Positions 26,815 to 36,125 of a DNA stretch of 64,000 nt are shown here, in pieces. A program made the translations under genes and the position numbers. Position 1 is the stretch's first letter; each line of letters opens with the position of its first letter. A model generated the notes under the pieces. That model was not told the origin of the DNA. It saw only the letters and a program-made list of their open reading frames with translations, and ran no database searches. Location: NCBI RefSeq assembly GCF_001006305.1, contig NZ_LBHJ01000020.1, positions 372,001 to 436,000 of the forward strand, read 5' to 3'. Source of the DNA: Silvibacterium bohemicum. GTDB taxonomy: Bacteria; Acidobacteriota; Terriglobia; Terriglobales; Acidobacteriaceae.

Positions 26815-29334
26815 ATGTCTCTCTCACGACGAGAATTTCTGGAAACAGGCGCGCGCTCCGGAACAGCGCTCGCGCTCAGCGGACTAATGAAGCCATTTGC
26901 TGCATACGGACAGCAGGCACAAGCGAACTCCGCATCGCCTGCCGGCCATTGGCCACTCTCTCCCGAAACCCGAATCGTGCAAAGCTTCGATCGCGATTGG
27001 CGATTTACTCGGATTGACAGCGCAGCCAAATCCATTGCTTCTACCGCCAAGGACATGTCGCCTCTTAACGATGCCAGCTGGGAGCAGGTCAACCTTCCTC
27101 ACAGCGTGCGCCTCGAGCCGTTGAACGCCAGCGGAGGCCGCAACTACCAGGGGCTGTGCTGGTACCAGAAACGCTTCGCAGCCCCGACGCTGTGGCGAGG
27201 CCGCACGCTGCATCTCGTCTTTCAAGGCGCCATGTCCGTCGCCGATGTCTGGCTCAATGGCAAGCATCTGACCACGCACTATGGCGGCTATATTCCCTTC
27301 GTTATCGACATAACGACACACGCCGACTACGGCGACGAAGAAACGAATGTCCTCACTGTTCTGCTCAACAACGAAGACAATGCCGACGTCCCACCGGGCA
27401 AGCCGCAGGACCAGCTTGATTTCGTCTATTTCGGCGGCCTTTATCGCAGCGTACAGCTTGAAGTTCTCGGTGACCTCCACATCAGCCATCCCATTCTTGC
27501 GAACAAAGCTGCGGGCGGAGGCATCTTTGTCACCTATCCTGCGATCAATACCAATGAAGCCGTAGTTCAGGTGCAAACCGATGTCGCCAATGCTTCTTCA
27601 TCATCGCGGCGCGCCACCGTCCGTCATGAACTGTTAGCTTCCGACGGCAGCATCGCGGCAAAATCAGAGAAGAATGTACAGATAGGCGCTGCGTCCTCGC
27701 AGCAGCTCACGCAGACATTGAAAGTCCTTCAGCCGGAGCTCTGGCATCCGTACCATCCTCACCTGTACACATTGCACACGATCATCCTGGAAGAGAACAA
27801 GCCCATAGACGACCTGTACACCCGCATCGGCATCCGAAAATTCCACATGGATCGTGAACAAGGCCTGTTCATCAATGGAGAGAAGTTTTTCTCGCAGGGC
27901 GCAAATCGCCACCAGGACCATCCTTATGTTGGCTACGCGCTGCCGGCATCAGCGCACTATCGCGACGCCATCAAATTGCGCGACGCTGGATTCACCTCTT
28001 ACCGCTGTCACTATCCGCAGCATCCCGCCTTCATGGATGCTTGCGATGAGTTAGGGATCCTCGGCATCGTCTCTAACCCCGGTTGGCAATATGTCGCGGA
28101 CACTGAAACGTTCCGCAGCCGTGTCTATCAAGATGCCCGCGAGATGATCCGCCGCGATCGCAATCACGCATGTGTTCTGCTTTGGGAGGCGCAGCTCAAT
28201 GAAACCGATAATGAGTCTGTCGCAGCGGAGCTCTATCGCATCGTTCACGAAGAATACCCGGGTCCGGATTGCTACGCTGCCGGCGATCGCGTCATGAAAT
28301 CTATCCAGGGCTTTCCCGGATGGGACGTCGAATACTCGCGCAATGATGGCACAAAACCCTTATGGGTTCGCGAATGGGGCGATCAGGTCGACAACTGGAC
28401 CGATCAGCAAGGCAGCGTACGCATTGCCCGCGAATGGGGTGAAACCCCTATGCTGGTGCAGGCCGCACGACATCTGCAGGCTCTCAACGAAATGTATGCG
28501 AAGCTCGAAGCCCCCCTGCCGCCGAACACCGCGCGCGCTGCGGGAGCCGATCTCTGGGCCGGCATCGACTACTATCGCGGATATCATCACCAGCCGTTTT
28601 ACGGCTCGCCGCTCGATCTCTTTCGCTTGCCAAAGTTTGACTATTATTTTTTCCAAAGCCAGCGTCCGGTTGACGCGAAGACCTCGAAGTTCGGCAGCGG
28701 CCCGATGATCTTCGTTGCCAGCTTTGCCACGTTCCAATCACCCACCACGGTAACTGTCTTCAGCAATTGCGACGAAGTTCGTCTCACGCAGAACGGCAAA
28801 GTCATCGCCACGCAGAAGCCCGACGAGGGCTACCAATTGCCGCATCCCCCATTCACTTTCCGTCTCGAACAATTCAGCGAGCTGCACTCCATGCTCTTTG
28901 CTACCGGCGTCGCCAAACCGGGCACGCCCATCGGAAACGTAAAAGCAGAAGGACTGATGGGAGGAGCCGTCGTCGCCACCCATGAGCTGAATGCTCCCGG
29001 TGTGCAGACGCAGCTCAAGCTCGTCCTCGATGATTGCGGCCGCGGGCTCACCGCCGATGGGTCCGACTGGATACGCATCTACGCGCATGTGTGCGATGCG
29101 CGCGGCACCACATATCCCTATGGGGACGATGAAGTCGCCTTCGAAGTCAGCGGCGAAGGAACGCTGATCGGCGACGCCTCCATACTCGCCAACCCCATGC
29201 GGGCACAGGCTGGCATTGCAACCGCCCTGATACGCGCCACCATTCGCGCGGGTGAAATCAAAGTCCGCGCTTCGGCCTTCGGGTTGAAAAGCGATGAATA
29301 CACCTTCTCTTCCCAGATATCAGAAAAACTGTAG
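26815..29334 (+). CDS. Tat-exported GH2 beta-galactosidase-like enzyme
   Basis: An 839-residue glycoside hydrolase. A twin-arginine signal (LSRREFLETGARSGTALALSG) leads into the GH2 sugar-binding jelly roll (about 55-215: RTLHLVFQGAMSVADVWLNGKHL, HYGGYIPFVIDIT, FGGLYRSVQLEVL), an Ig-like domain (about 215-330) and the TIM barrel (about 330-610). Candidate catalytic residues are Glu463 in EAQLNETDN (acid/base) and Glu520 in LWVREWGDQ (nucleophile). Ig-like C-terminal domains follow to 839. Together with GH53 it would release galactose from galactan fragments in the periplasm (inference). ATG 26815 is chosen because GAAGGA precedes it and the Tat motif follows directly; the frame is open 51 bases further upstream. 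Confidence 0.9.
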   Translation: MSLSRREFLETGARSGTALALSGLMKPFAAYGQQAQANSASPAGHWPLSPETRIVQSFDRDWRFTRIDSAAKSIASTAKDMSPLNDASWEQVNLPHSVRLEPLNASGGRNYQGLCWYQKRFAAPTLWRGRTLHLVFQGAMSVADVWLNGKHLTTHYGGYIPFVIDITTHADYGDEETNVLTVLLNNEDNADVPPGKPQDQLDFVYFGGLYRSVQLEVLGDLHISHPILANKAAGGGIFVTYPAINTNEAVVQVQTDVANASSSSRRATVRHELLASDGSIAAKSEKNVQIGAASSQQLTQTLKVLQPELWHPYHPHLYTLHTIILEENKPIDDLYTRIGIRKFHMDREQGLFINGEKFFSQGANRHQDHPYVGYALPASAHYRDAIKLRDAGFTSYRCHYPQHPAFMDACDELGILGIVSNPGWQYVADTETFRSRVYQDAREMIRRDRNHACVLLWEAQLNETDNESVAAELYRIVHEEYPGPDCYAAGDRVMKSIQGFPGWDVEYSRNDGTKPLWVREWGDQVDNWTDQQGSVRIAREWGETPMLVQAARHLQALNEMYAKLEAPLPPNTARAAGADLWAGIDYYRGYHHQPFYGSPLDLFRLPKFDYYFFQSQRPVDAKTSKFGSGPMIFVASFATFQSPTTVTVFSNCDEVRLTQNGKVIATQKPDEGYQLPHPPFTFRLEQFSELHSMLFATGVAKPGTPIGNVKAEGLMGGAVVATHELNAPGVQTQLKLVLDDCGRGLTADGSDWIRIYAHVCDARGTTYPYGDDEVAFEVSGEGTLIGDASILANPMRAQAGIATALIRATIRAGEIKVRASAFGLKSDEYTFSSQISEKL

Positions 29335-29733
29335 AAGGTTCTGGCATTCCGGTGCAGCTTTCGATCAAGATACCTATCGCTGCGAGAGTTTGTGCACGAT
29401 TCCTCCGAAGCGGCTTAATGCTGCTGAGAACTCCAAGCGAGAGACTCGCCTCCCAGCCGCGACATGGGCATGATTGCGTTCATCGCGTCGTCCTTCCATT
29501 GATATCGCTCATCGCCTACGTCGTTGCCCTCACGAGAAAATCTCTTCTAACTCGATAAGACAGTGGGTGACCGCGAATATTCCACCACTTATGGTAGAAA
29601 AGCGTGGAAATGGCGATGAACCCTTCCAATCACCTTCACCGGTCCGTCTTTTCCGAATCCGAAGCGGAGCAATGGGAATAATGATCGTTCCCCGCGTGTT
29701 TTAAGCCGCGTAACTCCGTGTGCAGGATACTTT
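29335..29733. other. Intergenic region
   Basis: About 400 bases between the GH2 gene and a small membrane-protein gene. I see no convincing gene, terminator hairpin or repeat. Confidence 0.4.
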
Positions 29734-30033
29734 ATGACGAACCTAAAGACCGTTTCAGCTGAGGCCTGGGGCACCCACACTCAGCGCGGCAGCAAAGGCA
29801 AGAAGGTTTACCCCTCCCGATCCATATCAGCCCGCCGCGACAGCATGTTTCCCGCGGCCACGGTTCTCGTGAGCCTTCTGTTGGCGTTCGAGCTGCTCGG
29901 GCTATGTCTGTTGTGGCTAAAGACGAACGGAAGCCTCCCGCTCAATCTGCCTCAACTGCCGTGGCTAAGAACGAATGGAGACCCGCCACTCAATCTGCCT
30001 CATGCGCTACTTTTCTACCGGATTTACTGGTAG
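29734..30033 (+). CDS. Small hypothetical membrane protein with a tandem 16-residue repeat
   Basis: A 99-residue predicted protein: basic N-terminus, one hydrophobic helix (about 39-61, FPAATVLVSLLLAFELLGLCLLW), then two in-frame copies of a 16-residue segment (WLKTNGSLPLNLPQLP and WLRTNGDPPLNLPHAL). AGGA lies eight bases before the ATG. The repeat is 48 bases long and keeps frame although the copies have diverged, which favours coding. No family is recognised. It may be a lineage-specific protein or chance. Confidence 0.35.
   Translation: MTNLKTVSAEAWGTHTQRGSKGKKVYPSRSISARRDSMFPAATVLVSLLLAFELLGLCLLWLKTNGSLPLNLPQLPWLRTNGDPPLNLPHALLFYRIYW
29913..30008 (+). repeat. Tandem 48-bp duplication
   Basis: Two adjacent diverged copies (29913-29960 and 29961-30008), both beginning GTGGCTAA and both containing CTCAATCTGCCTCA. 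The period is a multiple of three. Confidence 0.75.
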
Positions 30034-30121
30034 GCCATCGCCTGCATTCGGCAGTCTCCGATGTACCGATGAAAAATTGAAGAGCATCCTTGCGGGAGGT
30101 TCCTGTGCTACACTCCCCGGC

Positions 30122-30283
30122 ATGCCTCTCATCCTCATTCTCATCGTTCTGATTCTGGTTTTCGGCGGCGGCGGTTATTACATGGGCCCCGGAGTCGGCT
30201 ATTATGGCGGCGGCGGAATCGACCTCATCCTTATCGTCGTGCTACTTTTCCTGCTCCTCGGGCGTGGTCGACGCGGTCTTTAG
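30122..30283 (+). CDS. Very small membrane protein, DUF3309-like
   Basis: A 53-residue protein made of two hydrophobic helices (MPLILILIVLILVFGGGG and IDLILIVVLLFLLLGRG) around a Gly/Tyr-rich linker (YYMGPGVGYYGGGG). This is the layout of the short DUF3309-type proteins common in soil bacteria, whose function is unknown. The frame is open upstream to 29975 but the hydrophobic start is at 30122. No good ribosome binding site is visible. Overlap with the upstream ORF's end is avoided by this start. Confidence 0.6.
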   Translation: MPLILILIVLILVFGGGGYYMGPGVGYYGGGGIDLILIVVLLFLLLGRGRRGL

Positions 30284-30627
30284 TTCGATCGATGACGTTT
30301 CAGTACGTGCCCGATTCCCTGTGTTCCCGCGTCGACTTCTTCCATCGCTCGCCGATGAGGCCGGATCGACTCTTTCAGGCTTTGGATAGCCGCTAACTAT
30401 TCATCGGCCGCCCAGAAAGACTTCCCCTTTACCTTCCGCCGAGATCAGATCACATTCATTCGGAAAAGCGGAGTCATCATCCCATGGTTGTCACCAAGTA
30501 CCTTCGCCGAATGGAATCCGCCTGATTTCTCTGGCTTAGTCACCATTTCGGCGTTTTCATGAATCCGATGTGGATCGCGGACATCTACTCGTCGGAACAT
30601 CCACTCAGTCCCCGCCGAGGTGTTGCT
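30284..30627. other. Intergenic region
   Basis: About 340 bases before an aldo/keto reductase gene. An in-frame ATG at 30559 would extend that gene. Nothing else was recognised. Confidence 0.35.
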
Positions 30628-31569
30628 GTGAACGAATCTTCCGATTTTCGGACTGCGAGAATACCGCTCAACCATGGAATCGGTCAGATGCCGGCACTCG
30701 GGTTTGGCACCTTGATTCCCGATCCAGCCGTGACGATCAGTGCTACGAAAGGCGCGCTCAATGCCGGATTTCGGCATTTCGATTGTGCAGAGCGATACCT
30801 GAATGAGCGTGAGGTGGGCAACGCCTTGCAAGCGGGACTTGCCGAGGGAATTACTCGCGAAGAGCTCTTCGTCACAACGAAATTGTGGAATACCAACCAT
30901 CAGCCTGAGCGGGTGGAACCGGCCTTCGCGGCGAGTTTGGACCGACTCGGACTCAGCTATGTGGACCTCTATCTCATTCACACTCCTTTCGCGTTTCAAC
31001 CGGGCGACGAGCATGATCCGCGCGATCCGGACGGCAATGTTATTTATGACCGCGAAATAACTTTGCTCGATACCTGGAGGGCGATGGAGGATCTTGTGGA
31101 CCGTGGCCGATGCCGTGCCATCGGACTGTCCGACGTCAGCCTGGACAAACTGGTGCCCATCTATGAAGCGGCGAGAATCAAGCCATCGGCGGTCCAGGTC
31201 GAGGCGCATCCGTATCTGCCGGAAACGGAGCTTCTGGAATTCTGCAAAGAAAAGGGTATTGTGTTTCTAGCCTTCGCGCCGTTAGGTCATGGAATCAGGC
31301 CAGGGCTACTCGAAAATCCAGTAATTCTGGCAATTGCTGCGCAGGTTGGAAAAACGCCGGCACAGGTACTACTAGCTTGGGCGGTGCAACGCGGCACCGC
31401 TTTGCTGACCACGCCCAGGAGCGCGGAGCGGGCAAAAGAGAATTTCGATATCTCCGCCCTTCCCGAAGATGCATTTAACGAGATCAACCGCATCGAGACT
31501 AGACACAGGCTCAATGACGTGGTGAATACCGGCATCCCGGGTTTCATTCCACGAGTTCAATCCGTATAA
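30628..31569 (+). CDS. Aldo/keto reductase
   Basis: A 313-residue AKR-superfamily oxidoreductase. Landmarks: LNHGIGQMPALGFGT, GFRHFDCAERYLNEREVGNAL (Asp and Tyr of the tetrad), FVTTKLWNTNH (Lys), YVDLYLIHTPF (His), AIGLSDVS and the coenzyme-binding TPRSAERAKENFDI. This resembles the AKR3/AKR5-type group acting on small aldehydes and keto compounds with NADPH. GTG at 30628 follows CGAGG at eight bases; ATG 30559 would add 23 residues with no ribosome binding site. A SnoaL-like gene follows 36 bases downstream, probably in the same transcript. Confidence 0.9.
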   Translation: MNESSDFRTARIPLNHGIGQMPALGFGTLIPDPAVTISATKGALNAGFRHFDCAERYLNEREVGNALQAGLAEGITREELFVTTKLWNTNHQPERVEPAFAASLDRLGLSYVDLYLIHTPFAFQPGDEHDPRDPDGNVIYDREITLLDTWRAMEDLVDRGRCRAIGLSDVSLDKLVPIYEAARIKPSAVQVEAHPYLPETELLEFCKEKGIVFLAFAPLGHGIRPGLLENPVILAIAAQVGKTPAQVLLAWAVQRGTALLTTPRSAERAKENFDISALPEDAFNEINRIETRHRLNDVVNTGIPGFIPRVQSV

Positions 31570-31605
31570 CACCGGCAACGATCGATGTAAGAACTGGAGC
31601 GGCTC

Positions 31606-31989
31606 ATGCAAGAGGAACAAATACGCGAAGCACTGAATGCACATTGGCTTGCGTCGGCAGCAGGCGATGCAAACGCCGAGCACGATATCTACGCTGACGA
31701 TGCTATTTGCGATTATCCGCAGTCAGGCGAGCGAATCTTCGGGCGAAGCAATCTGCAGGCCCTGCGGAGCCACCATCCCGGCAAGCCGTCGGGGTTCCAG
31801 GTCAAACGCATCGTCGGAAAAGGAGATCTTTGGATCACCGAATACACCATTGTCTACCAGGGCCGATCAGCATACACGGTGAGCATTATGGAATTCCGCG
31901 ACGGTAAAGTGGTACACGAGACACAGTATTTTGCCGATCCCTTCGAGGCCCCTGCCTGGCGAAGCCAATGGGTGCAGCGGATCGGGTAA
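31606..31989 (+). CDS. SnoaL-like / NTF2-fold protein
   Basis: A 127-residue single-domain protein of the NTF2-like superfamily: ALNAHWLASAAGDANAEHDIYADDAICDYPQSGERIFGRSNLQAL, then beta-strands with VSIMEFRDGKVVHETQYFADPFEAPAWRSQWV. Members are small cyclases, isomerases or ligand-binding proteins; no function can be assigned. GGAG lies before the ATG. It is the second gene after the aldo/keto reductase. Confidence 0.85.
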   Translation: MQEEQIREALNAHWLASAAGDANAEHDIYADDAICDYPQSGERIFGRSNLQALRSHHPGKPSGFQVKRIVGKGDLWITEYTIVYQGRSAYTVSIMEFRDGKVVHETQYFADPFEAPAWRSQWVQRIG

Positions 31990-32150
31990 CGCCGGCATTG
32001 AGAATCGATTCCTGCCCGAAAGCTAGCTAATCGTCAACGATCCGTGCGGGATGAAACGGCGGCCGATAAGTCTCGTAACACCTTCGTTCCCTTCCTGCGT
32101 CCTAAGTGCGCTCTCTATACTGATCCTGCGCACGGAGTGTTATAGGAAGC

Positions 32151-33611
32151 TTGCCCGGATATTACGACCTTTGGACCGTTTCGCTGTCATATGCGATCGC
32201 CGCACTCTCTGGATTTGCGGCGTTTGAGTCCGTGCGCCACGCCCGGCATAGCGGGCGCAGGCTCTTGTGGGCCACCATCAGCGGCGTGGTGCTGGGGTTT
32301 GGCATCTGGTCGATGCACTTCGTGGGCATGTTGGCGTGGGTGCCCCCGTTTCCGCTCTTCTATTCCGTCAATAAAACCGTGGCCTCGATGGTCGCGGCAG
32401 TCCTCGCGTCTTTATTAGCAATGCATCTGGCTGTGGCTCCGGCGTTGCCTTCGCGGTTTCGGCTGACATTAGGCGCCACATTCGTTGCAACAGGAATCTG
32501 CGCAATGCACTACATCGGAATGTCTGCGGTGCATTTCAGCACGCCCGAGATGTGGTCTGTCCCATGGGTCGCAGCGTCGTGCGTTATCGCGCTGGTTGCC
32601 TCGTTTGCAGCTTTGCTGCTGCTCAACCGCAGCAACCGTGAGGGCTTCAATATCGGGCATCAAATCTCGGGAGCGCTCGCCATAGGACTCGCAATCTGCG
32701 GCATGCATTACAGCGGCATGCACGCGATGATGTTGCATCCGGGCAGCGTTTCGCTGCAATATTCGGGAGACGCGTCTGGCGCCACGCTGGCACGCATTGG
32801 GGTCGGCAACGCGCTCATCTTCACCTTCTGTCTACTCGTCATCTCTTACCAGGACCGGCTTCGCCTTCTTCATGCCGCCCACGACGCCCAGCTCGAGGCG
32901 CAGGACGCAAGCCGCACGGCGGAGCAGTTGAGCGCTGCAGGGCGCATAGCCGCTTCGATTGCTCATGAGGTGAACAATCCGCTGGAGGCTGTGACTAACT
33001 TGCTCTATCTCGCCGAGCACAGCGACATCAGCCCGACCGCGCTTGCCTATCTGCACCAGGCGCAGAGTGAACTCCAACGCGTGTCCGAGATCACCACTCA
33101 CACGCTAAAGTTCTATCGACAGCAGCACGCAGCGTCTTCGGCATCCCTGCCGGAACTCGTCGATTCCGTCCTGGTTCTCTTCGGTGGGAAGCTGGAGATC
33201 CAGCACATCTCGGTACAAAAGGACTGGCAACCGGAAGTTCCGAAGGTTCATTGCCGGGCGGGCGAAATCCGTCAGGTGATAGCCAACCTTGTTGGAAACG
33301 CAATCGATTCCATGCCGCTCGGCGGTACTTTGTCTGTCTCGATGCACGTCGTCAGGGACTCTATCGAGCTCGCGATCATGGACACCGGCCAAGGGATCTC
33401 AGAAGAAGTGAAGGAGAAGCTTTTTCAGCCGTTCTTCACCACAAAAGGCGTTGGAGGAACCGGGCTAGGCCTGTCGATCAGCGCGGAGATCCTTGAGAGG
33501 CACGGTGGAACCCTCATGTTCGAGAGCAAAACCGAGCCTCCGGATCAGGGCACGACATTCAAAATGGTTCTTCCAAGAGAAGAACGGGACAGTAGGCCAC
33601 GTTCCGGCTGA
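32151..33611 (+). CDS. MHYT-domain sensor histidine kinase
   Basis: A 486-residue membrane kinase. Seven hydrophobic segments (about 5-240) hold the MHYT sensor with three repeats of its signature (MHFVGM, MHYIGM, MHYSGM), proposed in that family to bind copper and sense oxygen, CO or NO. A short coiled coil leads to a HisKA domain (phospho-acceptor in IAASIAHEVNNPLEAV, about residue 270) and a HATPase domain (NLVGNAIDSMP, DTGQGI, GGTGLGLSI). The start is a TTG after TAGGA, placed just before the first helix. No response regulator gene is adjacent, so the partner is elsewhere. Confidence 0.9.
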   Translation: MPGYYDLWTVSLSYAIAALSGFAAFESVRHARHSGRRLLWATISGVVLGFGIWSMHFVGMLAWVPPFPLFYSVNKTVASMVAAVLASLLAMHLAVAPALPSRFRLTLGATFVATGICAMHYIGMSAVHFSTPEMWSVPWVAASCVIALVASFAALLLLNRSNREGFNIGHQISGALAIGLAICGMHYSGMHAMMLHPGSVSLQYSGDASGATLARIGVGNALIFTFCLLVISYQDRLRLLHAAHDAQLEAQDASRTAEQLSAAGRIAASIAHEVNNPLEAVTNLLYLAEHSDISPTALAYLHQAQSELQRVSEITTHTLKFYRQQHAASSASLPELVDSVLVLFGGKLEIQHISVQKDWQPEVPKVHCRAGEIRQVIANLVGNAIDSMPLGGTLSVSMHVVRDSIELAIMDTGQGISEEVKEKLFQPFFTTKGVGGTGLGLSISAEILERHGGTLMFESKTEPPDQGTTFKMVLPREERDSRPRSG

Positions 33612-33665
33612 GAGGAAGCTCGCCATACGATGTTCGGCCTTAAATCTCCTGAAAACGTTGCGCCG

Positions 33666-34169
33666 TTAGGATGACAGGCCGTGGAACCATTTCTGTTTGA
33701 GCAACTCGGCCGTCAGAGAATCAGCCGGCGCGGGATCGACATTGCCTTGATCTTGAGTTCGCTGTTGCTTTAGAGCGTCTACGTGATGGATCTGACCGGC
33801 TGGCACGAAAACCGGCCGTTCAGGAATAACCCCGGCGAGAGGCTTTTCAGGAGGCGCAACAAGAACCTTCTCGACCGCGGGCTTACGCCGGGCCGGTGCT
33901 CGCTTCGCCGGTTTGACCAGCGTGATACCGGCATCGATGCCAGGCTTTTGAGGCATCACTACGCCGGACGCAGCACCACTTGCAGTCTCGATCACCACCT
34001 GCTGGGCCTGAAAAGATGTTGTCTTCTCAGCTCTCTTTTGGCGGCCACCCTTCTGAGCCCGCTCGGGCGACGGGGGTGCGAATGAGAAACAGGAAGCTAG
34101 TAATTGGCGAGCCTCGCGGAGGCGATCCAATTCGGCGTCGATGAGAGAGAGGATTCGAGCATATTGCAT
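33666..34169 (-). CDS. Hypothetical protein, lineage-specific
   Basis: A 167-residue basic protein. The N-terminal 27 residues form a predicted helix (YARILSLIDAELDRLREARQLLA) and the rest is Pro/Lys/Ala-rich and probably disordered, ending KQKWFHGLSS. Proteins with the same helix-then-disorder layout are familiar from acidobacterial genomes. GGAAA precedes the ATG. It has no transmembrane segment and no known domain; a DNA- or partner-binding role would be a guess. It is convergent with the MHYT kinase. Confidence 0.6.
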   Translation of the reverse strand: MQYARILSLIDAELDRLREARQLLASCFSFAPPSPERAQKGGRQKRAEKTTSFQAQQVVIETASGAASGVVMPQKPGIDAGITLVKPAKRAPARRKPAVEKVLVAPPEKPLAGVIPERPVFVPAGQIHHVDALKQQRTQDQGNVDPAPADSLTAELLKQKWFHGLSS

Positions 34170-34647
34170 TTGTGTTTCCAGTCTACAGCCCTCGCGCGAA
34201 ATCTATCGTCGAATGTTCGAGCCCCGTTAAATTCACGACTCGAAAGAATGCCTGCAGTCCACTGCGAACCGCTGATTTGATGGCCTGAAGGCGCGTCATA
34301 AGCGATTTAGCGCAGAGGAAGGACCCGGCATCACGACACCAATACTCTTGACTCGCCGGCTCCAAAAATCCATCTTCTCTATAGGATCTTCCTTATGCAG
34401 TGTGTCACATGGATGCTGCCAATGCCTAAACCAGCAAGAGCAGAAACCAGCAAGATAGTCGATAACCAGAAGCAGTTACTGAATCATCTCCATCCCCCAC
34501 TTATCGACCGACGATATCTTTTCGTTATATCTAGCGGAGGATTCTTCTAGTAGAGATATAACAGAAAATGTGTTTGACGGGAGATCTTCGGTCCCCCAAG
34601 GAAGCCCCAGGTGAGACGTGATGAAAGCACTTTGTAGAACCGATATG
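34170..34647. other. Intergenic region
   Basis: About 480 bases, AT-richer than the surroundings. No convincing gene, terminator or repeat was found. Confidence 0.4.
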
Positions 34648-36099
34648 TTAGTAAATCTCCGCACGATTCACGGGTAACCGGACGTGAAAAATCGTGCCTT
34701 GGGTAGAAGTTTCAAACGACACGGTGCCGAAGTGTTTCGCTATCACCCGTTGGACAGTATCGAGGCCCAACCCCAATCCCGCACCAAGTGGCTTCGTCGT
34801 AAAGAACGGTTCGAACACACGATCCTGATATTCCTTCGGAATCCCCCGACCGTCATCTTCAAATTCGACGAGCAAGGTTTCGCCTTGCAGTTTGGCTGAC
34901 AGCGTAAGGGTGCCTCTATTCTCCATCGCGTCGAGGCCGTTTTCGATCAAAGCGGAGAATGCCTGATTCAACTCGCTCCCGTAGCCTTGAAAAAGGGGAA
35001 GCTCCGCTGTGACATTTCTCTTGATGATCACATCCTTCAGGCGCGGTTGGAACATCATCAGCACGTTGTCCAAAGCAGCCGGAATATCGACTTCTTGAAG
35101 AGGCTGCCGATCCATGTAGGAATAATCTTTCACTGCGGCAACGATGCGAAAAATCCGCTCGCTCGCTTGAATGATGGAAGCAATGGCCGCGTTCTGACTC
35201 ACCGTCGCAAGAAGGTCGCGCAACGCAATCGGCTGAAGCTCAGCCGCAACAGGGGCCGTGAAATCCTGAAGCTCAGAAATTGATACTTCAGCCTCTGCGA
35301 GGATGGGGGCTAGCTTCCATGCCTCTTCGAAGCCCTTGTTTTGGAGCCAATCGCACAATGCCTCTTCCAGATCACCAGCGAGTATTGAATTGCTGGGATG
35401 AGGTGTCGAACCAACTTTCGCTCGGATGGCATCCAGTCCTTTGAGATAGCGATCGAGAGCCGCCTTGTCAGATATCGCTAGGCCAAGTTGGTACCGGGCG
35501 TCGTTTCTCACGAGCTCCGATTGTTGGCCCAAGGCAAGCGCTGCGCTCCGGGCGGCCGATGCTGGGTTGTTCAGTTCATGCGCCAGATTCCCGGCAAGTT
35601 TACTGAGCGCAGCCAGCTTGCCTATCTGTTCTTCGGCTCGCGTGTATTCCCGGTTACGGTCGATCAGAACGCGGACCATACGTTCCGTCATCGATGGAAT
35701 CGCGGTCAACATCGCCGGAAACTGGCTATCGTCAAGTTCGAGGAGCCAAACGTTGCCTGACGCGCGGCCATCCGCGTTCCAGGAACGGATGCGGGAAAAA
35801 GGCGTCTTTCCTGTGATTCTCTTTGTTCTGCCTACGAGCACTGAGACGGCGCTCGAAGTGTGGCGTTTGACCACCACCTCGCCCGCCAGAATAAAGATCA
35901 AATGGCGCGGCGGGGCTCCCTGGCTGAAAATCAGCTCTCCGTCCTGCACGAATCGCTCAACGCCGGCATCCGCGATCCAACGCAGCTCTTCCGGAGTTAG
36001 CCCATGGAGCTCCTCGATGGAATGAAGAGCGTCGACTCGCTGTTCCGCATTTGAAGGGCGATTAAATTCCGTCGGCGCTGAAACGGAAGAGTCCGTCAT
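34648..36099 (-). CDS. Histidine kinase with N-terminal cyclic-nucleotide-binding-like (CRP-type) sensor domain
   Basis: A 483-residue soluble kinase. Residues about 25-150 are a CRP/cNMP-like beta-roll (FVQDGELIFSQGAPPRHLIFILAGEVVVKR). HisKA has its acceptor His in LAGNLAHELNNPASAA (about residue 175). The HATPase domain has ALIENGLDAMEN, DDGRGIP and GAGLGLGLDTV. No membrane segment is present. AGCGAGGA precedes the ATG. It is the last gene of a probable four-gene operon, 26 bases after the MOSC-reductase gene, so a redox or electron-transfer signal is a reasonable guess for its input. It may not bind cAMP at all, because CRP-like folds in such kinases often bind other ligands or interact with oxidoreductases. 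Confidence 0.9.
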   Translation of the reverse strand: MTDSSVSAPTEFNRPSNAEQRVDALHSIEELHGLTPEELRWIADAGVERFVQDGELIFSQGAPPRHLIFILAGEVVVKRHTSSAVSVLVGRTKRITGKTPFSRIRSWNADGRASGNVWLLELDDSQFPAMLTAIPSMTERMVRVLIDRNREYTRAEEQIGKLAALSKLAGNLAHELNNPASAARSAALALGQQSELVRNDARYQLGLAISDKAALDRYLKGLDAIRAKVGSTPHPSNSILAGDLEEALCDWLQNKGFEEAWKLAPILAEAEVSISELQDFTAPVAAELQPIALRDLLATVSQNAAIASIIQASERIFRIVAAVKDYSYMDRQPLQEVDIPAALDNVLMMFQPRLKDVIIKRNVTAELPLFQGYGSELNQAFSALIENGLDAMENRGTLTLSAKLQGETLLVEFEDDGRGIPKEYQDRVFEPFFTTKPLGAGLGLGLDTVQRVIAKHFGTVSFETSTQGTIFHVRLPVNRAEIY

Positions 36100-36125
36100 C
36101 TGATCCTCGCTCTACTTCACATGTA

